A DNA stretch of 64,000 nucleotides. Origin: Diploptera punctata (Eukaryota > Arthropoda > Insecta > Blattodea > Blaberidae). The stretch covers positions 372,001-436,000 of the forward strand of contig JASPKZ010001240.1 in NCBI GenBank assembly GCA_030220185.1, in the 5' to 3' direction. Under the pieces are notes generated by a model. The model had not been told where the DNA came from, ran no database searches, and saw nothing but the letters and a program-made list of their open reading frames with translations. Both the position numbers and the translations under genes were made by a program. This document shows positions 1-10,106 of this stretch, one piece after another. Numbering within the stretch: position 1 is the first letter of the stretch; each line of letters begins with the position of its first letter.

Positions 1-185
1 TGCATTCCTCTAGCAGACGAAAATAACGGAAGTGGTTTTATCGCTGAGAATTCTGGGCAATTTCTTGCCAATATTACGAAAAAAACTACTTTCATGCATG
101 ATCAGTCAGCGACTCGCTAATTTGATCTTTGCACGTGCTTACGGAAAACTCAGCTCACCAGGGACTAATGTATTGCATGCGGCCC
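1..185 (+). mobile_element. PIF/Harbinger-like MITE, 3' part
   Basis: This stretch is closely similar to the last ~190 bases of the element at 28182-28775, including the shared terminus GCATGCGGCCC. It is followed by TAA at 186-188, which fits the 3-bp TWA target duplication of PIF/Harbinger elements. The 5' end lies outside the window. It appears to be inserted into the hAT-like element that continues from 186. No complete gene is present. Confidence 0.6.
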
Positions 186-785
186 TAAATGTTATAAACA
201 TAGTAACTTAATAATATATATTGTATGCGTTTCGTATGTACTGTAGCATTCCAATACAATACCATGTGCTTCAACGTTTTAAATGCCCACACTGTTAGCC
301 GATTTCCTGAGGCTATCATGGAAGATGACTTTATGAGAGTATGTTGCGCAGGCGCATTCAAGCTCATCGCTAGTACATCCTATTGCATTTCAAGCTGAGC
401 ACAATGCTATTCTGTAACTGCCCTGTTCGCACTCTAGAAACAGCTACAGCGAGGTTTCAGTTGCTCCGAGTAAGTCCTATGTAAATGTAGTGCTTCCGAA
501 CGTATCAAATACAATAATTAAACCACTAAATAACTATTATCATGGGAGATGAATGTGCATGAGTTACTGAAGACTTGTTAAGTCATCACTTTTCCTGCCG
601 AAGCTTTGTAGAAAAGAAAAAAGTTATAAACCAACTCCTTATTTAAACATCATTATAAGTCAAAAAACAGAAGTGCTACGAACGGGTATATGCGTTGGCA
701 AAGAAAATGCTTGCCGTGCTATGGGTGTGTATATCCATTCTCAACTTCAAACGCCTGCTAGTTATATAATACGTATTGCATTGCT

Positions 786-787
<2 letters not shown>

Positions 788-827
<40 letters not shown>

Positions 828-2820
828 CACAATGTGTACACTAATATTATATACATGGTTTTACCATTTTGCTATTAATTCGTGAATTGTTTTAGTTCTG
901 TTTTCGCACTTCGCTAAGTGATACTTTGGGCACGGTTTGCTACAGAGTTTACAGATGCAGGCCTCCTCGGGTTCATGGTAACTTTGTTTATGACATATTT
1001 TCCCATGGAAGCCGTGAGCGGCGAAGCGTGTGTATAAGTGGCGAAGTCGAAAATTTGGTCCTTTTCATTCGTCTGTGTTTAACGCTTCCGTTTCCGTGAT
1101 TTCGTTCGGAATCTCTCTGGCTTTTCTGTCTCTCCTCGATTGCTGTTTTGTATGCCTGCGTTTCTGGTAGATAGAAGTGTTTTCGGATGTCTTCTATGAA
1201 GTAGAACTCCTTTGCTATATGTAGGCATAGCTATGTCTTGTGAATTTTGAAATTGAAAGAGCCCGCTTTAGGAATCTCGCTTTTATGCTTTCAAGTTTCA
1301 TGAAATTTTTGACTGTGAAATATGTCCATATTAGCTGGATTCCATAAGTGGCAGCCGGCATAACTTTGAGTTTGAATAATGCTTTGCAGTGGTAGGGATA
1401 GGTTCCGTAACTTTGGAATGTCTTAAATGGCTTTTGTGGCAGCTGTAGCACGCTCTTGTATATGCATCGAGAAAACTGTTCCGGTGGTCTGCAATGTTAT
1501 TCCCAGGTATTTGAAGCTGTTAACGAATTCTAGAGTTGACCCGTCGCATGTGAGGTGATCGCTCTTGGATAGTCTTCCTCCTCTCCTAAATTTCATAGCT
1601 TTGGTCTTTGAGCTATTTATTACATTGAGTTTTCTAGTGCCCATTTCCTGACCTTCTCCATGGCTGCTTGTAGGTCTTCTAGGCTCCTGGAGAGGATAGC
1701 CATGCCATCTGCGTACATAAGGAGTTTGACGTTCCTTGTGTCTATCACCTGACCGATGTCCGCCGTCATGACGTTAAAGAGTATCGGGCTCAGCGGGTCT
1801 CCTTGTAGTACCCCTCTTGTCTGAATGATATCTTTGACGTAGTAATGCCGTCGTGTATAGCCACAGAGTTTGCGGTTAGCACAGACGCGATTATTTGTAG
1901 TTCATTGCTGGTCCTACCTAGTACGCTTTCTAGCTTTTGAATGAGTATATTCCTGTTGATGCTATCGAAGGCTTTAGCGTAATCTATGAAGATTGCGTAC
2001 AGAGGGGTGGTGGGTTGCGGCAAGGTCGTTGTTATTTCTTTTATATTTCATGTACAGCGTGTAGCGTTGATCTGCCCGGGGTGAAGCCATATTGATTCAT
2101 TGGTATGATAACACGTAATCTTGGTTCAATTCGCCTCAGTAGAAGTCTGCTGAAAAGTTTAAACATGACGTTTTCCAGGACTATTCCCCTATATGAGTTT
2201 GGATCGTTCTTTCGTCCTTTGCCTTTGTAAAGCACAGTTATCAGTGTGCTCCTCCATTGTTTGGGGATTGAATTGTTCTTGAAACATTCTCTGAAAAGGC
2301 ACGCTAGCGGTTCCGCCAGGTCTCGGACTGTGTCTTTCAGGTGTTCAGCATATATTCCATCTGGACCGGCCGCTTTGTTGTTCTTTCCGTTCATGATTAG
2401 TTGAGTGACATCTTCTGTTGTGATGGGGGTCGAGGGTTGATTGCGTTCCGCATGTAGTGAGAAGTAGTTGGACATTTTGTTCCTTTCTCCCAGGAGGTTG
2501 CTGAAGTGCAATTCCCATCGCTCCATGTTTACGAGGGGGCTCGATCTGTTCTTCTTCGAGGACCTTAGGATTTTGTAAGGTTTCATTTCCGCCTCAGCAA
2601 TTAGTTCCTGTTCTACGAGGAGGTCGTATGTTAGTTTCTTTTCCTTCAGTGGGCATTTGTATTTCCCACGTTCTACGGCGTACTCTGTCAGTGCATCACC
2701 TCCGTGTTCCCTAGCAGCATGGAGGAGTTGTAGTGTCCTCTGCCTCATAACGTAACAATCTTCGTCGAACCATGGCTTCGCGGTGCGTTTCGATCTGGGC
2801 AGTTCTCTGGTGGAGTGTGT
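788..2820 (-). mobile_element. 5'-truncated non-LTR retrotransposon, family 1 copy A
   Basis: A perfect 14-bp duplication, TATTGCATTGCTTT, flanks the insert at 774-787 and 2821-2834, so both boundaries are exact. The 3' end on the minus strand is an (AT)n tail (about 788-823), as in target-primed reverse transcription. The body is the C-terminal part of a retrotransposon polyprotein (next entry). The 5' end is truncated in the endonuclease-RT linker, the usual outcome of incomplete reverse transcription. A second copy of the family lies at 18100-19052. Confidence 0.9.
890..2815 (-). pseudogene. Reverse transcriptase of non-LTR retrotransposon (broken)
   Basis: Reading leftward on the minus strand, the frame runs from a linker (KPWFDEDCYV) into RT blocks: AAGPDGIYAEHLK, PNSYRGIVLENVMFKLFSR, NQYGFTPGRST (2815-2041). 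The frame then shifts to IFIDYAKAFDSINRN (1790-2023), which holds the first catalytic Asp. The C block reads LLMYADGMA near 1715, where the usual second Asp of YADD is Gly. Further pieces (1423-1644, 1215-1451) hold the thumb region. The frame ends with a cysteine-rich motif, CICKLCSKPCPKYHLAKC (about 975-920). At least three frame changes and the altered active site mean it is not functional. The clade is not assigned with confidence. Confidence 0.88.
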
Positions 2821-3232
2821 TATTGCATTGCTTTCAAACTAAGCAGGCATATACTGCCATCTCTTAGGAACCTAAAACTTTTTTCCATATTTCTCCCTGC
2901 ATTGAGCAAGGAGGGTATTAAAGGCTGGAAATATCTCAGCAGTGAAAAGGTTAATGAAGAACATGAAGTTGGTATGAACATGACATATGGCTGCAGGAAG
3001 CCATGATCCCTGTTAGCCCTGCCTTCTATTTTCAACGGAGAAAAATGTTTGGACAACAAAGGGGGGTTTCCCCATGTAAATAGTTTTTATGCGCTGAAAA
3101 ACGTCATGAACTAGTTGAAACCGAGGGTTAACTGTGAAATAGCGCTACATAATTTTTGAAACACTAGAATTGAAGAGTCCCGAAGCCGGGCTATCAAAAT
3201 TAAGTTAATATGGATACGTTAAAGCAAACAAG

Positions 3233-4003
3233 TAGCCTACACCATTAGACAAAAAAATGAGTCATCTCTTGATTCTATCAACCGATTGGGGAACTTCGTG
3301 AGCACTCGCAGAAGCCTTATTCACATTAACACGTTTTAAGTAATTGTACTGTGGTGTTTGCTAGTTAACGTAGTGCACACTCAAGTAACATGAAAGAGAG
3401 AGCTTGTCTTTGTGTGTTTCCGTGGTCGAGCGGTTTAACACACAACATCTGCGTTCGTAACCTGACGGGTTCGATTCCCGTTCTACTTCTTTTTTTTTTA
3501 ACTGAATGTTAGGATATTATTTCGCCTGTAATATAGTTTCATTTTTAATTTTATATTTGAGTTTTATGGCTTTAATGCACACACAAAACACATGAATGAA
3601 AACCTTCTAATAATTAAATGAAGAAAGGAAATACTATCTTCTAAAATGAAAAACTTTAACAAAAACAAAATCAATATAAATTAACAATGAAATCAAATTT
3701 CGCTAAACATATTTCAGAAAGCGGCCACAGTTTCAACAATGTCGATAATACAATGTAAATTATACACAGAGAAAACAACAGACACAAAATTAACATTTTA
3801 CAAGAAATCGAAATTATCAAGAAGGCCAAGAATACAAACATTCTCAACGGAAATGTGCCTAATAAGCAAAACCCTCTATTAGACATACAGTTAATTCAAT
3901 ACTAAGTTACTACAACAACTCCAGAAGATGAAGCATGCATCGAAAGGCCTAGAGTGAAATCAACGAAGATTTTAGATAGTTGAGGAAGACGGTAGTATAT
4001 AAG
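3233..4003. other. AT-rich stretch, no gene seen
   Basis: This is the start of about 2 kb present in the left hAT-like copy but absent from the right one. It holds one tRNA-like sequence (3417-3491). The short open frame on the minus strand at 3671-3886 has no recognisable motif and I treat it as chance. Confidence 0.5.
3417..3491 (+). repeat. tRNA-like sequence (SINE head or tRNA pseudogene)
   Basis: The sequence has a tRNA-style D arm (CGTGGTCGAGCGG, A-box) and a T arm with B-box (GGGTTCGATTCCCG). The spacing is that of a tRNA, and it ends in a T-rich run beginning at 3491 that could stop Pol III. The acceptor stem is not convincing, so I prefer a tRNA-derived repeat over a working tRNA. 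Confidence 0.5.
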
Positions 4004-4491
4004 GTAAAAATAAATAGTAGTTTAAACAAACTAAAACAACACGCTTTATTAGAAAACCGAACTAAAAAATCAAAAATAATCTATTTTCCAAAACGCTTGG
4101 GATAAAATTAAAGTGGTCAACAAAAAAATAATCTCCAACACACCTAGAATAAAACTAGAGTTATCTACAAAAACAATTTTAATATCAAAAGCGTGGAGTG
4201 CTCTATATCAATTAATACTTATATTTGATAATAAACAGATATTGGTAAAAGTAAAGTCTCTAAGAAGAAAACGTAAAAACCATAAAAATCACCCAACGCT
4301 TTTGACGGTAATTTTTTTTTTAGATAACTCTAGTTTTATTCTAGATGTGTTAGAGATGCTTTTTTGTTGACCACTTTAATTTTTTCCCCAAGCGTGTTGG
4401 AAATTAAAATTTTTTTTTTATTTTTTAGTTCGGTTTTCTAATAAAGCGTGTTGTTTCAGTTTTTTAAACTATTATTTTTTTTATTTTTAGT
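4004..4491. repeat. Foldback element with arms of about 165-170 bp
   Basis: The left arm (4004-4168) and the right arm (4319-4491) are imperfect reverse complements. For example GAAAACCGAACTAAA pairs with TTTAGTTCGGTTTTC, and AAAGTGGTCAACAAAAAA with TTTTTTGTTGACCACTTT. The spacer is about 150 bp. No transposase frame is present, and the short open frame inside follows from the inverted symmetry. It is probably a non-autonomous inverted-repeat transposon. I could not define a target duplication. Confidence 0.75.
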
Positions 4492-4558
4492 TTAATTGAT
4501 TGTCATAAACCGGAATCCCATGAAAATTTAATTGCTTAATATTTTTCTAAAAAAAAAA

Positions 4559-4648
4559 CCTCCGGCCCGGATTTGAACCAGCGACCTATTGATTGCTGAA
4601 ATTATATACCACTACAGTCCACCGCTCTATTAACTGAGCTCTTACAAC
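4559..4648 (-). tRNA. tRNA-Tyr-like pseudogene with intron
   Basis: On the minus strand the D arm (GAGCTCAGTTAATAGAGCGG), the anticodon region (GGACTGTAG, anticodon GTA) and the T arm (GCTGGTTCAAATCCGGG) resemble eukaryotic tRNA-Tyr. About 20 bases sit after the anticodon, where tRNA-Tyr genes carry their intron. A run of T follows the 3' end, a Pol III stop. The 5' acceptor strand does not pair with the 3' CCGGAGG, and the anticodon stem has mismatches. It is therefore probably a pseudogene or a tRNA-Tyr-derived repeat. Confidence 0.6.
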
Positions 4649-5035
4649 GATTGACTAAAAAGTCGGTAAGTCCGCAACCTATTATACAGGTTTTTATTTT
4701 TTTCCCCGATGATTCTGTACAGGATTTTAGAAAAAAAATATGAAATTATTGTATTGTCATGGGTCCTTTACAAGTATACAACGTTTCAAGTCGATCCAAT
4801 GTTTTTAAGTGGATGAAAATCGTGTTCAAAGATTCCGTTACATAGATATAGGTTCGTTACATAGACAGATACAGGTCAAGCTAATATAAAGCGTGTAAAA
4901 ATATATAATTTAACATTGTTATAACCTCAACGGTATAAAAAAATATGAACTTAAAAAGTATAGATTAATTTAAATGTCGAAATAAAATGTATTTAATTCA
5001 TAAAACGTTTTAATACAAATATCACGAAAAAAAAC

Positions 5036-5115
5036 TGCGTAATGAAGACGCGAACCTGCGATCTTCATTAACAGAACCAGTGACCGCGTGCTTTACCTCT
5101 GAGCTATCGGGACAC
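5036..5115 (-). repeat. tRNA-like sequence
   Basis: On minus it has an A-box-like D arm (TAGCTCAGAGGTAAAGC) and a B-box (GGTTCGCGTC) at tRNA spacing. The surrounding T-arm sequence pairs through CGCAGG and GTCTTC only poorly. It could be a tRNA pseudogene or the head of a SINE whose body I do not recognise. Confidence 0.45.
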
Positions 5116-6044
5116 GTAGAAGAGTCTTCGGTTCATGCCACATAACACAGTAGCTCAGGGATGGCACAATTAATACTAGTTTCCTAGTTTGGACCCAGCG
5201 CTGTGCCGAGTATGACTTAGAAGAAATGTGCGTTCAAGAGACGACTCATTTTTTTTGTCGAAGGGTGTACATTGTTAGCTGCCTAATAGACGCTGTATGT
5301 TTCTTAGCCGAACAAGAGCTGCCATTTAGAAAACTCCGAATCTAATAAAAGAGGTAGAGCCTAATTATATAGAATTACTGCACCATAGATGAGAAATTAA
5401 GAAACAATTAGGACATTTCTAATGTGTTCGTTGTCACATCACACGATGTTAAAAAGACTTAATATGTTCTATATCTGCTACTTTATTCAATAAAATGCAA
5501 CAAGAAATCTCGCCCTTAGTATCTCTCCGAGGCTACCATCGATAGAGCTCACTTACAAGCTCTAGAAACTAGCAGGTCGTGGAGACGAATATCTGTGTTT
5601 TAAAATCATGCATTTATATATTTAAGTAACTATTAATTTGTCCAATTACCTCCTTCCATTTCCTAAATCCTATACTTATAGGCTAGTAGTTGATTATATT
5701 ATTTGATACTCCTAACATTGCATGTCGTTCTTTTTAGAAGTTCATTTACTTATTAGACATAATATACACAATATTATGTCCATAAAACGGGGGCTAACAC
5801 TTGTCGAAATTCTAGCCTCCGCCTCTGTTAAATTATGAAAATGTGCAGTAGGCTAAATAAAATTAATAACAGTGGTGAATTTTTTAAAATAAAAAGCCTA
5901 AAAAGTATGTTAAAATGATGTGCGTATTCCATAATAAGTAGCTGTGCTTTCATTTGAGATGTATTTCATATACAGTAACATATGACTGCAAGCACAAATA
6001 ATACTATCAGATGTCAAGGCTATAATATTAATTTTTAATTTTAC

Positions 6045-6900
6045 ATCTACCTAATTAAGGCAGGAGGAGAGTGGATTAATCAATTTTTAGAAACTTATGT
6101 ATAAAGTTTGATTCTATGTCAATTACCATTGGTTTTTTTTTTTCTCAAATTAGTATTCTAATATTATAAACTCGGCACCTATACATTTTATAGCATATAT
6201 TTCCCTAGCCTTAAACAACTGACATTGGGTCACATGTTTGAGGGTAGTAGTTTTTAATGCCAGGTATCAGTCTGTGATTTTTTCGTAAATTGACTATTCT
6301 CTTCTAGCAATGCTAATATGCATGTTATCAATGATAATATGGCTCTTTTTTAGGTTAATTCTATGTAAACTTCTCCTTTAATTTTCATGTATTTTCTGGA
6401 TTTTTTCGGATAAACATACATATAGGCCTACATTGCTAAGATAAATATTCACATATATTTACAATTTATCTTTTTTTTTTTTTAATTTATGTAACCTGAT
6501 ACCTGCATCTGCATATATAATCTCGAACTTATGTTTGTTAGTAAACGTAGTTACTGACAGCCCCACTCCCACATTCTTAATCTACCAGCTGCCACTGATG
6601 ATAATTATATCACCATCACTAGAGACCGGATTATAAGCATTTTCATATTTAGACCTTTTCACGTTATTATATATTTTAACTAAAAACTAGTTATGGTGCA
6701 TATTTTTGCGCTATATTTACAACATTTTAAAAATATGTGTTTTTTACAATGAACATTTGAGGCCATCAAAAGTGTAGTAAACGATTTCAATAGTGCAGAG
6801 GCTTTGGCAGTTATCAGTTCAAGGAAGCATTTAACGATTCCAGTTAAAAAAAAAACAGCTGTGATTAGCACTCATACCTGCAACTATTAAAAAGTTTGAA
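6045..6900 (+). repeat. Dispersed repeat family R1, copy 1
   Basis: The stretch is similar to 49976-50450. Shared blocks include GGAGGAGAGTNGATTAATCA near the start, AAACAACTGACA, a block TTCTTAATCTACCAGCTGCC versus TTCTCAATCTATCAACTGCC, and GCAACTATTAAAAA near the end. No coding frame is seen. The bases from 5828 to 7276 hold nothing else I can support. Confidence 0.6.
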
Positions 6901-7287
6901 ACTCGAGGTTTGGCGTTGATTGAATCTATTCAGTTAATGGATAAAATCCGAAAACTAAACTCATTGCCGAAGCATTACCGAGCAAACTAAAATAAAGTTT
7001 GAAAACATTTTGAACGATAATCCTGGCTTTAACCTTTGTGCCAAATTAATAGTTTTGTAAATGGGACGGGCGAGCTTTTGCCAGAAATAATAAGTGCCAA
7101 AATAGCACCCGAATTCAAATACTGCCCAACTATTTCAGTTGACGTAGGACGGTCCTTATCTGTTTATAAACATATTTTGAGCGATCGAAGTACAACCTTA
7201 CTACAGAACATTTGGAGCAGTACATGATCGTTTCTGTTTACAATAGTAGCAAAATTTAGAATATTTTAATTTGTGAACAATACTTTC

Positions 7288-7585
7288 GGGGGGCACGTCG
7301 TAGCGTAGTGGTTAAGGCACTGCACTGCGCTACAAGCCGGTAGGTCGAGGGTTTAAGTCCCGGTGGAACCAGGATTTTTAAACTGACCCAAACCTTCTGG
7401 CGGCATTATGGCCCTGGGGTTGACTCAGCCTCTGACTGAAATGAGTACAGGGCGCTTGTTCAGGGGGTAAAGGCGGCCGTCACGCAGGGCTGACATCAAG
7501 TGCCGATTGTCCAGAAAAAGTGGGAGCCATAACCTCCTACTACCCCAAGGGCCTCCGGAGGCCTGTAGTGAGATTACTTTACTTT
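7288..7585 (+). mobile_element. tRNA-derived SINE, family A copy 1
   Basis: The head contains a Pol III A-box (CGTAGCGTAGTGGTTAAGGC) and a B-box-like GGGTTTAAGTCC, where the other copies have GGGTTCAAGTCC. A non-tRNA body of about 220 bp follows. An 11-bp duplication, ACAATACTTTC, at 7277-7287 and 7586-7596 fixes the ends. Other copies lie at 14131-14428, 31829-32140 (minus) and 46993-47295. Clear duplications and modest divergence suggest fairly recent mobilisation by a LINE. Confidence 0.88.
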
Positions 7586-7799
7586 ACAATACTTTCACCT
7601 GATACTGATTGATAATTTATCAGTGACAAATGATAATATAAATTGTATTGTATTGAAGCCTATGTTTTCCCTTTACAGAGATTTAGGCGCTCTCCCCCTA
7701 CAGGGAAGCATTTGAACCATACTAATTTAGTTACACTTGTTTTCGTATAGATGTCATTTTGAGTGGTACGTGGTCAGCGTTCCGCCTCATACTGACATC

Positions 7800-8052
7800 T
7801 AGGAAGCCAAGGTAGTACTAGGAAGGAAAAATTCGGTTAATTTTGCTTAGAGGCCTTTTCATTCAGGCTTAAGGATTTTTTACGAGCCTGAAAATCTTCA
7901 GACTCGGGACCCACGGCTTAAAGTCCCTCCCGGAGGACTTGCTCTTTGTATTTTCCCTTCCTAAAAAAGTCCATCGACCCCGGCCGGGTTTGAACCCGCG
8001 ACCCTCGAGACCAGAGGCAAGGAGCATAACCACTAGTCCACCGCGGCCGATT
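7800..8052 (-). mobile_element. tRNA-derived SINE, family F
   Basis: On the minus strand the head reads CGCGGTGGACTAGTGGTTA, then a tRNA-like middle, then CGGGTTCAAACCCGGCCG, a well-paired T arm with B-box. A body of about 180 bp follows toward 7800. Only one copy is recognised in the window and the tail boundary is approximate. Confidence 0.65.
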
Positions 8053-8394
8053 TATAATAGAAATAAAGTATTTCATAAAGTAATATTTTTATTATTATTT
8101 GGTATTGCATTAATTGGCATTTTTCATGCATATTTCGAGCTTGTCATGCTGCACATAATCCGGTCTCTAATCATTACTGAATTATTTTAAATTCTACATA
8201 GATCTGATTTTATTTCAATAGTAGGCCTACCAGTAATTGTTTTCTTTTTAACTTTTAAAATAAACTACAATGATATAATATCTCTATGGAATCAATGTGA
8301 AGCTTTGCCAACAGCTGCAGTCGACAACGCAGATCGGCACTAACAATAAAGCTTGATTTTTAATTTCAAACATCTGACGTCGTTTATTATCTCT

Positions 8395-8770
8395 TCTTCT
8401 TCTTCGGCTTCCCCCCACTTATAGGTTTGCCGTCTTCAGTTTCCATTTATCTCTATCATTCCAATCTCCCTCTTCCAAATTCCTATCCTCCATTATTGTT
8501 ATGACGTAGGTTTTCCATTTCCATTTTGGTCTGCCACTGCCACGTTTATTTCTTCCAGGGGGTGACCATTGGTATATATTTTTTGGCCATCTTTCATTTT
8601 CCATTCTTTGTATATGGCCATACCATTTAAGCGTTCGATTTTCAATCCTCTTAATAACAGATGTGGTGACATTCATTTCTCTCCAAAGGAATTCATTTCT
8701 TATTTTATCCTGTCTTGTTTTTTGGAGGCTTCTTCTAAAATAATCAAATTCAACTGTTCTAATTTAAAAT
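8395..8770 (-). pseudogene. LINE ORF2 C-terminal fragment
   Basis: The minus-strand frame 8419-8676 contains RIENRTLKWYGHIQRMENER followed by a Gly/Pro/Arg-rich segment (RGSGRPKWKWKT). This is the typical end of insect non-LTR polyproteins (LxWxGHxxRM ... GRPxxRW). Only the extreme C-terminus remains, as expected of a 5'-truncated insertion. Confidence 0.7.
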
Positions 8771-8839
8771 AAAGTAAAATATGTCGTTTATTATAAGGAA
8801 TCAGATAACCAGGTTTTAAGTTTTCCTGAACACTGCTAG

Positions 8840-9115
8840 CCTAACCAAGTAACTCATTGGCACTATCGAACCTGTAGATTCAAGGCCATAAGTTCTCCAA
8901 ACATTCCTATCCTGAGCTAATGTTTTCCAATCATTCCTCGTTTAATATACTACCCTCAGATCATGGTTAATGTTATTGTCCCACCTCATTCTTGGTCAAC
9001 CAACTGGGCGTTTTCACTCTGGTTTTCCTACAAGAAGCTCCCATGAACGCCTTTCATTCTCCATTCGTGTCACATGTCCTTTCCATTGCAGTCTACCCTT
9101 CTTAAAATTTTTCTT
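8840..9115 (-). pseudogene. LINE 3' end fragment, family 2
   Basis: The plus strand reads CATTGGCACTATCGAACCTG at about 8850, the reverse complement of the family 2 3' end at 16117-16140. The bases to about 9115 are a degraded reverse complement of 15850-16110, the coding region for the GHVAHMG and RPRMRWENN motifs. No open frame survives. Confidence 0.7.
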
Positions 9116-9189
9116 CGCATTATTTTAAATAATCATTCATATGTCCGGAAAAAAAGGTACCGTATTCTGAACGTTACTTATTCTTTAAA

Positions 9190-10106
9190 AAAAAAAATCT
9201 ACTGTCCCTACCAAAATGTCGCCCTAGGTCTATGCTTATTCCTATTAGAGAAGGGATTCTAGGCCTATAATGCCTATTAGGAATTCTCGCCCAGTTACAG
9301 AGACGGGAGTTTGTGTAAAACGTAACAAAGATCATATTTCTCCTCTTAACCAACTCCATGGCGCGACAGGCCTAGAAGGCCCTTGGCTACCAGTCGGCTG
9401 CTGACCTCACATCCACATATATTAATCACAGAGATGTACATTCATTTACCCAGTATAGGGTGACATGGTCAGCATGTTGGATCCCCAGGCCGTTATTACT
9501 GGTTTTCTCAACCGGAGCCGCTAATTATTGCAGCTACCCCAATTCCTCACCGGTCAAAATTCCATGAGAAAATTACTTGCCCCATGGGACTTTAACCAGG
9601 TATCCCGTAGTTCTACTTCAAGGCATAACCCCTTGTCCATTCGGCTTCGGCGCGGGACTTTTTTCTCTTAGGAGTTTATAAAAATAAATTACCTTTATTC
9701 AAATTTGAAAAATAGGGATTATATTAACCACATAAATTAAGAGTTTTATATAGAATAAAGAGAGTTTATAATTGATTGAACAAATAAATTATAGATAGCA
9801 TGGAGGGGCACATGTCCCTGTGCTCTTAATGACAGGAAGCTACTGCTTCTGATTTTGTATATGTTCAATTTCAAAAATGGATCAAAATGTATACGGTAAG
9901 GAAAAAAGTAGGGTATTGGTATGATGTTGGCATCTCTGTAAATATTGGTCATGCTGCTGAGAAACCCCTCTTAAGCTCTATGCTCTTCAGGGCCGCTTGA
10001 TAATAAGAATGTCGAGTCATGATGACTAAGCATTCTTATATTGCGTTGCATTATGCGCAATAAATTTGTTCGACGTCTTTGTTCTTTCTCAAGACACGGT
10101 CAGAAG
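9190..10106 (+). repeat. Dispersed repeat family R2, copy 1 (left part)
   Basis: The segment is similar over its length, in the same orientation, to 53625-55080, and the match resumes at 13858-14060. Shared blocks include TTCCATGAGAA, ACTAAGCAT and TTGCGTTGCATTATGCGCAA. Near 9600-9660 is a degraded tRNA-like head on the minus strand, clearer in the other copy (54060-54105). It may be a large tRNA-headed repeat or a composite. No gene is seen. Confidence 0.7.

Larger units (their letters stand above)
186..5827 (-). mobile_element. hAT-like decayed element, left copy, with nested insertions
   Basis: Segments 189-665, about 2945-3232 and about 5262-5827 match, in inverted order, the element at 55986-58516. 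The end at 5827 reads (on minus) CAGAGGCGGAGGC, a diverged form of the right copy's CAGTGGCGGAGC terminus. The other terminus lies left of the window. Insertions relative to the right copy are the MITE at 1-185, the retrotransposon at 788-2820 and about 2 kb at 3233-5262. The shared body has no long open frame, so the element looks non-autonomous. Bases 189-787 and 2835-3232 hold only this body or sequence I cannot assign. Confidence 0.65.

Noticed and set aside
4113..4370. 85-codon open frame between the foldback arms
   Set aside because: It is composed of arm sequence and low-complexity AT text, with no motif.
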